Below are positions 7,438 to 14,062 of a DNA stretch of 25,258 bases, piece by piece. Under the pieces are notes generated by a model. That model saw only the letters and a program-made list of their open reading frames with translations. It ran no database searches and was not told the DNA's origin. The DNA lies in NCBI GenBank assembly GCA_934573735.1, contig CAKTMC010000022.1, positions 1 through 25,258 on the forward strand, given 5' to 3'. Numbering within the stretch: position 1 is the stretch's first letter; each line of letters begins with the position of its first letter. The translations under genes were made by a program, and so were the position numbers. The DNA is from an uncultured Oscillospiraceae bacterium. Lineage in GTDB: Bacteria > Bacillota > Clostridia > Oscillospirales > Oscillospiraceae.

Positions 7438-8717
7438 ACTCAGCATTGATTTTGTTCGGTTCGTTCTTTATTCTGCTGTTTTTGAACGTCCCGATATCTG
7501 TTTCACTCGGCGTTTCCAGCATCCTGACAATACTGGCTTCGCATCTGCCTCTCAGCATGGTTGCAACAAACCTCTATACTGCATCCAACAAGTATGTTCT
7601 TCTCGCCATACCCTTCTTTATTCTGGGCGGCAACATCATGGATGTGAGCGGCATTTCAACGCGGCTTATCGATTTCTTCCGCTCTCTTGTTGGGCATACC
7701 CGTCACGGTCTTGCGATGGTCTGCGTCATTGTCGCATGCTTCTTTGCAGCTATTTCCGGCTCCGGTCCTGCGACCGTTGCGGCACTTGGCGCTATACTCA
7801 TTCCCGCCATGAGCAATACCGGCTATGACAAGGCTACCAGCGCTGCACTTATGAGCACTGCGGGAGCAATCGGCATTGTTATCCCTCCCTCTATTACCTT
7901 TGTCGTTTACGGCTCCGTAACCGGAACCTCCATCGGTTCACTCTTTATGTCCGGTATTATTCCCGGAATTCTAATCGGTATATTTATTTACTATGCCATG
8001 AAGATTTCCTCTCGCGGCCGCGAGCTTGTTCAGATGCCGAAGGCAACGGGCAAGGAGCGCTGGGCTGCATTTAAAGACGCGGTCTGGGGGCTTTTGATGC
8101 CGGTAATTATCCTCGGCGGTATCTATGGCGGCATATTCACTCCGACCGAGGCGGCAGCGGTCTCTGCGATATACGGCTTTGTAGTCGGACTTTTCGTTTA
8201 CAAAACGCTTAAGCTCAAGGACATTATGGTCATCCTTCGCCAGAGCGTGTCTCAGACCGCGGTTGTTATGTTTATTATCGGCTGCGCTGCCGTTTTCGGC
8301 AACACCTTGACCTTTACCGGCATTGCTGCCAAGGCAAGCGCCGAGCTGATTGCGATTTCCGGAGGAAACAAGTATATATTCCTCCTCATGGTCAATATTA
8401 TACTGATTATTGCAGGCTGCTTCATCGACGCAAACTCCGCACTCTACATTCTCTGCCCGATTCTTTTCCCCATTTCGCAGAAGCTGGGCATCCATCCCGT
8501 CCATCTTGGCGCAGTCATGGTCGTAAACCTTGCGCTCGGACTTATTACCCCGCCGGTAGGCGTCAACCTTTTCACCGGCTGCGGCGTGGCAGGAATATCT
8601 CTAAAGCAGATGGTGAGCAAGATTTGGCCATTTGTTCTTGCGGTTTTGATAGTGCTTATCATTATCACCTATGTCCCCGGCATATCCATGCTGCTGCCTA
8701 ATCTTATGGCAAAGTGA
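7434..8717 (+). CDS. TRAP transporter large permease subunit (DctM type)
   Basis: A 427-residue, about 12-helix ion-transporter-superfamily permease that uses a sodium or proton gradient to import the substrate delivered by the binding protein. Family blocks are visible: AIPFFILGGNIM, the FFAAISGSGPATVAALG segment, GAIGIVIPPSI, FTPTEAAAVSAIYG, and near the end LALGLITPPVGVNLF. The full usual length is present and no motif is missing. It overlaps dctQ by 4 bp and is followed 20 bp later by the dehydrogenase start. The sequence alone does not reveal the substrate. Confidence 0.94.
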   Translation: MNSALILFGSFFILLFLNVPISVSLGVSSILTILASHLPLSMVATNLYTASNKYVLLAIPFFILGGNIMDVSGISTRLIDFFRSLVGHTRHGLAMVCVIVACFFAAISGSGPATVAALGAILIPAMSNTGYDKATSAALMSTAGAIGIVIPPSITFVVYGSVTGTSIGSLFMSGIIPGILIGIFIYYAMKISSRGRELVQMPKATGKERWAAFKDAVWGLLMPVIILGGIYGGIFTPTEAAAVSAIYGFVVGLFVYKTLKLKDIMVILRQSVSQTAVVMFIIGCAAVFGNTLTFTGIAAKASAELIAISGGNKYIFLLMVNIILIIAGCFIDANSALYILCPILFPISQKLGIHPVHLGAVMVVNLALGLITPPVGVNLFTGCGVAGISLKQMVSKIWPFVLAVLIVLIIITYVPGISMLLPNLMAK

Positions 8718-8737
8718 TTTATGAAAGGAATGGTCAT

Positions 8738-9769
8738 ATGAGAGCCGGATATTTTGAAGCTGTCGGAGTTGCGTATTTCCGCGACGACTGCAGCGAGCCA
8801 CAAATCACAAAACCGACCGATGTTAAGATACGCATGCGTAATTGCGGTATCTGCGGCTCGGAGGTTCATGCATACCACGGCAAGCACCCCTTCCGCATCC
8901 CGCCCATTGTCTCCGGTCATGAGGCTGCCGGTGATGTGGTTGAGGTTGGCTCCGCCGTCACAGAATTTAAGCCGGGCGATCGCGTAGTCGTCGAGCCGCA
9001 TTACGGCTGCGGTGAATGCTGGTACTGCAAGCACGGTCTATACAACGTCTGCCCGAACAAAAAGGTTCTCGGCGCGGGCGATTGGAGCGGTGCGCTTGGC
9101 GAATATATAGTGACTCCTGAGCAAACCGTAGTCCATCTTGCCGACAATCTCAGCTACGAGGAGGGCGCGCTGATTGAGCCAGTTGCAAACGGAATGTACG
9201 CCGTGCGCAATGTTGATATAACGCCCGATACAACGATGTGCATCATCGGTGCCGGTCCAATCGGCATTGGCGATGCGATATGTGCAAAGCTCTGGAACCC
9301 GAAGCTTATGATCATTGCCGATATTTCGGACTTCAATCTTGAAAAGGCAAAGCTCATGTGCCCGGAGGCGGTCATCGTCAACAGCCGCCGCGAAAATCTT
9401 GAGGATAAGGTACGCGAGCTCACCGGCGGTGTGGGCGTTGATAAGACCTTCCTTGCCTTCGGTGACGAGCCTACCATTACTCAGGCCTGCTCCATCACCC
9501 GCAGAGCCGGTCAAATCATACAGCATGCCCTGATGGATGACGGCATCGGCTTCTGCTACCGTCTGCATCAACAGCACGAGCTGGACTTCAAGGCGTTTAA
9601 TATGTATCAAAAGAAGGACTTTGAGCTTATCTGTGATGCTCTGGCAAGCGGTAAAATGGATTTGAGCCACTTTGTAAGCCAGCGTTATTCCATTGAGCAG
9701 TTCAAGGAAGCCATAGAAATGGCAGACAAGCGTCCCGAGCCTGTCTTGAAGGTAATGATAGAATTTTAA
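8738..9769 (+). CDS. Zinc-dependent MDR-family alcohol/polyol dehydrogenase
   Basis: A 343-residue medium-chain dehydrogenase, probably NAD(P)-dependent and acting on a secondary alcohol in the style of sorbitol or threonine dehydrogenases. Catalytic-zinc ligands are recognisable as C39 (CGICGSEVH) and H61/E62 (GHEAAG). The structural-zinc lobe has C91, C94, C97 and C105. The nucleotide fold contains GAGPIGIGDAICAK and an acidic residue after the second strand (IIADIS), which favours NAD+. I start at ATG 8738, with AAAGGAA about 9 bases before it; a GTG at 8714 in the same frame overlaps dctM and has no ribosome site. As last gene of the operon it probably oxidises the imported compound, or a product of it, to a ketose that the transketolase can use (inference). 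Confidence 0.92.
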   Translation: MRAGYFEAVGVAYFRDDCSEPQITKPTDVKIRMRNCGICGSEVHAYHGKHPFRIPPIVSGHEAAGDVVEVGSAVTEFKPGDRVVVEPHYGCGECWYCKHGLYNVCPNKKVLGAGDWSGALGEYIVTPEQTVVHLADNLSYEEGALIEPVANGMYAVRNVDITPDTTMCIIGAGPIGIGDAICAKLWNPKLMIIADISDFNLEKAKLMCPEAVIVNSRRENLEDKVRELTGGVGVDKTFLAFGDEPTITQACSITRRAGQIIQHALMDDGIGFCYRLHQQHELDFKAFNMYQKKDFELICDALASGKMDLSHFVSQRYSIEQFKEAIEMADKRPEPVLKVMIEF

Positions 9770-9800
9770 AAAACACGCGCTTCCGAATTCGGAAGCGCGT
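9769..9800 (-). terminator. Hairpin A: palindromic terminator, T-run on the minus strand
   Basis: A perfect 26-bp palindrome (9775-9800) with a GAATTC centre and, on the minus strand, a following GTTTTT. Together with 9963-9994 it forms a 32-bp exact inverted repeat. Although it sits right after the dehydrogenase, its T-run serves transcription arriving from the pyr operon. Confidence 0.8.
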
Positions 9801-9801
9801 C

Positions 9802-9875
9802 AGCCTGTAGACAAAGCTGTCGGCAATGTATAGAATTGCATGGGGAGAGTGCAGAGAGGGGACGGGAGTCCCCTT
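9802..9875 (+). repeat. Copy 2 of the 74-bp dispersed repeat
   Basis: Exact match to the reverse complement of 1-74. Small stems are possible in the first half (GACA-AAGC-TGTC and GCAAT-ATTGC). The second half, continued to 9880, folds as a 13-bp hairpin (9851-9880, one G·U) with a GGGA tetraloop. As at the other copy, it follows a gene stop and a local hairpin and points away from the gene. Confidence 0.9.
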
Positions 9876-9890
9876 TCTGCGTTCAATCCA

Positions 9891-9930
9891 AGCTTATTCA
9901 GGAGTTTTTTTGAATACTCCTGAATAAGTT
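9891..9930. other. Hairpin C in the convergent junction
   Basis: Arms of about 15 bp (9891-9905 with 9916-9930, one G·U) around a T-rich loop. There is no clear trailing T-run in either direction beyond TTTT on the plus side, so it may be a weak terminator. Confidence 0.7.
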
Positions 9931-9931
9931 T

Positions 9932-9961
9932 TCAAGGCGTCGAACTTTGTCGACGCCTTGA
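9932..9961. other. Hairpin D in the convergent junction
   Basis: Perfect 12-bp arms (TCAAGGCGTCGA and its complement) around ACTTTG. On the minus strand it is followed by GAAAACTTATT, a poor T-run. It stands 1 bp from hairpin E. Confidence 0.75.
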
Positions 9962-9962
9962 G

Positions 9963-9994
9963 ACGCGCTTCCGAATTCGGAAGCGCGTGTTTTT
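9963..9994 (+). terminator. Hairpin E: palindromic terminator, T-run on the plus strand
   Basis: The same 26-bp palindrome as hairpin A (9963-9988), followed by GTTTTT. It serves as the final terminator for the plus-strand catabolic operon, although it sits closer to pyrB. Confidence 0.85.
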
Positions 9995-10004
9995 GACCAG
10001 CAGC

Positions 10005-11069
10005 TTATTTCTGCTTTGCCTCGCAGTAGGCGCAGCGGAGGCTGCCGTCAGCCTCATTTTTGATGAACTTATGCTTGATGCCGCGTTCAACGGAGCTTAT
10101 GCAGCGGGGATTTGTACACACTCTGTCGCTGATATAGTCTACGCTCTTGGTGCTGTCGCCGCCGTAGAGGAGCTTTAATATAAGCGCCATACGCATCAGC
10201 TTTCCGTTTGCGACCTGCTTAAAGTAGCAGGCGCGGGGATCGTCGTCCATGTCGGTGCTAATCTCGTTTACGCGGGGGAGCGGGTGCAGCACGGCGCAGT
10301 CGGGCTTTGCAAGCTTCATCTTCTCCGCGTCAAGAATAAAGCTGTCCTTGAGACGCTCATAGGTCTCAAGACTGTCAAAGCGCTCACGCTGAATTCTCGT
10401 CATATAGAGAATATCCAGAGAGGGGAGTGCCTCCTCAAGAGACTCGGTCTCCGTATAGGCAAGCTTCTTTGCGCGGATAACGTCCTCCTTGACGTAGTCC
10501 GGAAGCTTCAGCTCCTCGGGGGAGATGAGAACGAAGTGGATATCATTATAGCGGCTGAGCGCATTTATCAGGGAATGAACGGTTCTTCCGTACTTGAGAT
10601 CGCCGCACATACCGACGGTGAGCCCGTCAAAGCGCCCCTTTTCACGGTGAATAGTCAGCAGATCCGCAAGCGTCTGCGTCGGGTGGCAGTGACCGCCGTC
10701 ACCGGCGTTTATCACGGGGATACTCGCGCTTTCACCCGCAACCAGCGCCGCGCCCTCCTTCGGGTGACGCATGGCGATGATATCGGCAAGGCAGGACACT
10801 GTTTTTGCAGTGTCAGCTACGGACTCGCCCTTTGTGACCGAGGAGGAGGCGGGGTCAGTCACGCTCAGGACGTTTCCACCCAGCGAATACATCGCGGACT
10901 CAAAGCTCAGGCGGGTGCGCGTGGAGGGCTCAAAAAAGAGCGTTGCCAGCGTCTTGCCCTTGCAGCTTTCACTGTACTCGCCGGGATGCGCCATAATGTC
11001 CTCGGCGGTCTTGATAAGACCCTCGACCTCGTCGCGGCTGAGATCGGTAATATCAATAACGCTTCTCAT
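10005..11069 (-). CDS. pyrB: Aspartate carbamoyltransferase with a fused PyrI-like zinc domain
   Basis: Condenses carbamoyl phosphate with aspartate, the first committed step of pyrimidine synthesis. The catalytic part (about 1-305) has FFEPSTRTRLSFE (STRTR 49-53), SSVTKGES (K80) and HPLPRVNEI. Ordinary PyrB ends near residue 305; this one has 354 residues. The tail holds C318 and C323 (CTNPRC), then C346 and C349 (CAYC), the same CX4C...CX2C pattern as the zinc domain of the separate regulatory chain PyrI. The PyrI nucleotide-binding domain is absent, so CTP/ATP control of the E. coli type should be missing. It is last in the pyr operon; its ATG overlaps the pyrE TGA by one base. Confidence 0.93.
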   Translation of the reverse strand: MRSVIDITDLSRDEVEGLIKTAEDIMAHPGEYSESCKGKTLATLFFEPSTRTRLSFESAMYSLGGNVLSVTDPASSSVTKGESVADTAKTVSCLADIIAMRHPKEGAALVAGESASIPVINAGDGGHCHPTQTLADLLTIHREKGRFDGLTVGMCGDLKYGRTVHSLINALSRYNDIHFVLISPEELKLPDYVKEDVIRAKKLAYTETESLEEALPSLDILYMTRIQRERFDSLETYERLKDSFILDAEKMKLAKPDCAVLHPLPRVNEISTDMDDDPRACYFKQVANGKLMRMALILKLLYGGDSTKSVDYISDRVCTNPRCISSVERGIKHKFIKNEADGSLRCAYCEAKQK

Positions 11070-11710
11070 CAGTTTTTCCCTATCCAGCTCTCGTCCGAGG
11101 GATTGTTGCGGAAGGCGATGAGCTTTTCAATATCCTCGTTCCTGATATATCCCTCTTCCGCTGCGACCTTTGCGATGCAGTCAAAATCGGTCAGAGAAAT
11201 ATTCTTGACCTTTGCCTCCTTGAGCCGGTCAAGACCCTTCTGCATACCGTAGGTAAAGATGGACACAACGCCGAGAACCTCGGCACCTGCCTCGCGCAGA
11301 ACGTTGACGACCTCAATAACGCTGCCGCCGGTCGAGATAAGATCCTCGACTACGACGACCTTCTGCCCCTTTTCGAGCTTACCCTCTATCTGATTTTGAC
11401 GGCCGTGATCCTTGGAGCCGGAGCGGACATAGCCCATCGGCAGGGACAGGAGATGCCCGGTGATAGCGGCGTGAGCGATACCGGCGGTGGAGGTCCCCAT
11501 GAGCACCTCGACCTCGGGATAGTTCTTCCTTATAAGCTCTGCAAGGCCGTTTTCAACGTCGTTTCTTACCTCGACGGAGGTGAGCGTCAGGCGGTTATCA
11601 CAGTAGACCGGGCTCTTGATGCCGCTTGCCCAGGTAAAGGGCTCCTCGGGTCTGAAAAATACGGCCTTTATTTTCAGTAAGTCTTTTGCAATCAGGTTAT
11701 TAAGCTCCAT
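11069..11710 (-). CDS. pyrE: Orotate phosphoribosyltransferase
   Basis: Joins orotate to PRPP to give OMP. It has 213 residues, normal for the family. The PRPP loop is VVVEDLISTGGS (ending at residue 130), and the mobile loop region GYVRSGSKDHGRQNQIEG is present (seen here as YVRSGSKDHG). AAGGAG lies 7 bases before the ATG. It is 11 bp downstream of pyrF and overlaps pyrB by one base, so the three are almost certainly cotranscribed and coupled. Confidence 0.94.
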   Translation of the reverse strand: MELNNLIAKDLLKIKAVFFRPEEPFTWASGIKSPVYCDNRLTLTSVEVRNDVENGLAELIRKNYPEVEVLMGTSTAGIAHAAITGHLLSLPMGYVRSGSKDHGRQNQIEGKLEKGQKVVVVEDLISTGGSVIEVVNVLREAGAEVLGVVSIFTYGMQKGLDRLKEAKVKNISLTDFDCIAKVAAEEGYIRNEDIEKLIAFRNNPSDESWIGKN

Positions 11711-11721
11711 TGTAATTCTCC

Positions 11722-12420
11722 TTATCCAACAAATTCTTTCACGCAGCGCTCGTATGCCGCGACCGGATTTTCGGCGGCGGTTATCGGTCTGCCGACAACG
11801 ATATAGTCAGAGCCGATTTCCCTGGCCTGTGCCGGTGTCATGACGCGCTTTTGATCGCCCTTTGCGCCGTCTGCAAAGCGAACGCCGGGGGTGACGGTGA
11901 GAAAGCCGCTTCCGCAGCTCTCGTGAACCTTGCCTGCCTCGAGCGGGGAGCAGACAACGCCGTCAAGTCCTGCCCTTGCAGCGTTCTGCGCATAGTGTAT
12001 CACAACATCGTCGATTTTTTCCTTGATGAGCAGATCGCGCTCCATGGTCTCCTGATCGGTGGAGGTGAGCTGAGTCACGGCGATGAGCAGGGGACGGGTC
12101 CCGTCGGGACGGGTAAGCCCCTCAAGCGCCGCCTCCATCATGGGGATGGTGCCCGCCGCGTGTAGGTTGCAGATATCAACGTCGAGCCTTGAGAGCACTG
12201 CCATAGCCTTTTTGACGGTGTTCGGAATGTCGTGCAGCTTGAGGTCAAGGAAAATCTTGTGCCCTCTTGCCTTTATCTGACGCACGATTTCGGGCCCCTC
12301 GGCATAGAAAAGCTCCATGCCGATTTTTACGAAGGGCTTTTTGCCCGTGAACTTATCCAGAAATGCATAGGTCTGCTCCGCGCTTTCAAAGTCGCAGGCG
12401 ACTATAACATCCTTACCCAT
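11722..12420 (-). CDS. pyrF: Orotidine 5'-phosphate decarboxylase
   Basis: Decarboxylates OMP to UMP, the last step of the pathway. The 232-residue TIM barrel shows the catalytic motif FLDLKLHDIPNTV (D59, K61 and D64 of the Asp-Lys-Asp set) and the phosphate-binding end DYIVVGRPIT. This is the shorter bacterial type. The ATG has GGAGGAG upstream and overlaps the end of pyrD by 8 bp. Confidence 0.94.
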   Translation of the reverse strand: MGKDVIVACDFESAEQTYAFLDKFTGKKPFVKIGMELFYAEGPEIVRQIKARGHKIFLDLKLHDIPNTVKKAMAVLSRLDVDICNLHAAGTIPMMEAALEGLTRPDGTRPLLIAVTQLTSTDQETMERDLLIKEKIDDVVIHYAQNAARAGLDGVVCSPLEAGKVHESCGSGFLTVTPGVRFADGAKGDQKRVMTPAQAREIGSDYIVVGRPITAAENPVAAYERCVKEFVG

Positions 12421-13330
12421 TGTGTACTCCTCCTATTATATCTGACAAATTATCTATGCCCAAGCTATCCATAACGCTCGGAAGCTCGTTTATTATATCG
12501 CGGCAGACGTAGGGATTTACGAGGTTTGCAGAGCCTATCTCCACCGCCGCTGCTCCGGCGAGCAGCATTTCTATGACGTCCTCGGCAGACTGCACGCCGC
12601 CGAGCCCGATGACCGGTATTCTGACGGCTCCTGCCACCTGATATACCATTCTCACCGCGACCGGGAAAACGGCGGGCCCGGAGTAGCCGCCCGTTATATT
12701 TGCAAGAACGGGTCTGCGCGTTTTGAGGTCAATCCTCATACCAAGCATGGTGTTTATAAGGCTTATGCCGTCAGCTCCCGCCGCCTCGCAGGCCTTGGCG
12801 ATGGAGACGATATCCGTCACGTTCGGCGTAAGCTTTATGATAACAGGCTTTGTTGTAACGTTTTTTACGGCTTTCACGACCTCGGCGGCGCTGTCGGGGT
12901 CTGTGCCGAAGCTCATACCGCCGCCGTGAACGTTCGGGCAGCTTATATTGACCTCGAGCCAGCCCACCTGCTCCTCGCGGTCAAGCTTTTCACAGGTGTA
13001 GGCGTAGTCCTCGACCGAGAAGCCGCTGACGTTTGCCATCACCTTCTTATGAAAGCAATTTTTGAGCCTCGGAAGCTCCTCGGCTATGACCCTGTCAACG
13101 CCGGGATTTTGAAGTCCTACAGCGTTTAGAAGCCCCATCGGGCACTCGGCAATTCTAGGCGTGGGGTTTCCGAAGCGCGCGTCTCTTGTCGTGCCCTTAA
13201 ACGAAAATGTTCCGAGGCAGTTAATGTCATAAAGCTCTGCAAATTCGTAGCCATAGCCGAAGGTACCGGAGGCGGGGATGACGGGGTTATCAAGCTCTAT
13301 GCCGCAGAGCTTTACGCTCAATCTTCCCAT
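12413..13330 (-). CDS. pyrD: Dihydroorotate dehydrogenase, class 1B catalytic subunit
   Basis: Oxidises dihydroorotate to orotate using FMN and passes electrons to PyrK and on to NAD+. The 305-residue protein has PASGTFGYG near the N-terminus, the active-site segment VNISCPNVHGGG with catalytic C131, and the FMN-phosphate site IGLGGVQSAEDVIEML (shown in part: GLGGVQS). A cysteine rather than serine as base, together with the neighbouring pyrK, marks the cytosolic NAD-linked 1B class. Its start overlaps pyrK by 13 bp, with GGAGGAG as ribosome site. Confidence 0.94.
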   Translation of the reverse strand: MGRLSVKLCGIELDNPVIPASGTFGYGYEFAELYDINCLGTFSFKGTTRDARFGNPTPRIAECPMGLLNAVGLQNPGVDRVIAEELPRLKNCFHKKVMANVSGFSVEDYAYTCEKLDREEQVGWLEVNISCPNVHGGGMSFGTDPDSAAEVVKAVKNVTTKPVIIKLTPNVTDIVSIAKACEAAGADGISLINTMLGMRIDLKTRRPVLANITGGYSGPAVFPVAVRMVYQVAGAVRIPVIGLGGVQSAEDVIEMLLAGAAAVEIGSANLVNPYVCRDIINELPSVMDSLGIDNLSDIIGGVHNG

Positions 13331-14052
13331 AATATCTCCTCCTTTTCAAGCACGGGGCCGTCCTTGCAGATGCGTTTATATCCCGTGACCGTTTTGCAGG
13401 AGCAGCCCATGCACGCGCCGAAGCCGCAGCCCATGCGCTCCTCGAAGCTGAACTGACCGCTCGTTTTCGTCGCCTTGAAAAGCGCCTTGAGCATCGGCTC
13501 CGGACCGCAGCAGAAGAAATAGGAATAATCCTCGGGCAAGGCGTCGGTGACGTAGCCCTTGACGCCGAGCGAGCCGTCTATGGTCGTGACCGTGACCCTT
13601 GCGCCGAGCGACTTGAATTCATCAACGTAAAAGCTCTCGTCCTTGGTGTTAAAGCCGAGTATGACCGAGACGTTTTTCCCCTCGGCTATCAGATCCTTGC
13701 ACAGCCGATACATGGGAGTGAGCCCAACGCCGCCGCCGATAAGCAGGGGAGAGCTGCCGCTCTTGCTTTTGTCAAAGCCGTTGCCGAGCCCGGTCAAAAC
13801 GTCTAAGCTTTCGCCGGGCTTCATGCGGCTTAGCTGCCTTGTCCCGCTGCCGACCTTTTTATATACGAGCGTAAATGTTTCGTCGTCATAGTCGCAGACG
13901 GAGATAGGCCGCCTTAAATATTTTCCCTCGAGCCTGATGTTTACGAACTGACCGCAGCTGCTGATTGCCGAGGTGTCCCCGGCGAGGACGATTTTGTTCG
14001 CGCTGTCATTGAGCGGCTCGTTGGAGATTATTTCAAATAAACCTTGCTTCAT
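13318..14052 (-). CDS. pyrK: Dihydroorotate dehydrogenase electron-transfer subunit
   Basis: The FAD and [2Fe-2S] partner of PyrD that reduces NAD+. In this 244-residue protein the FAD site is RRPISVCDYD, the NAD-binding part begins GGGVGLTPMYRL, and the cluster ligands are C209, C214, C217 and C229 (CGFGACMGC then ICKDGP). The frame is open to 14109, but the ATG at 14052 has AAGGAA before it and begins with the family-typical short strand; the longer form would overlap carB. It lies 10 bp after carB. Confidence 0.93.
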   Translation of the reverse strand: MKQGLFEIISNEPLNDSANKIVLAGDTSAISSCGQFVNIRLEGKYLRRPISVCDYDDETFTLVYKKVGSGTRQLSRMKPGESLDVLTGLGNGFDKSKSGSSPLLIGGGVGLTPMYRLCKDLIAEGKNVSVILGFNTKDESFYVDEFKSLGARVTVTTIDGSLGVKGYVTDALPEDYSYFFCCGPEPMLKALFKATKTSGQFSFEERMGCGFGACMGCSCKTVTGYKRICKDGPVLEKEEILWED

Positions 14053-14062
14053 CTTGTTTTCC

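Noticed and set aside
3927..9769. Sulfoquinovose (sulfo-transketolase) or apiose pathway cluster
   Set aside because: The split transketolase is suggestive, but no sulfoquinovosidase, isomerase, kinase or aldolase of those routes is present, and motifs do not discriminate the substrate.
9769..9994. CRISPR array
   Set aside because: The repeated units are two palindromes and unrelated hairpins with no regular repeat-spacer spacing and no cas genes.
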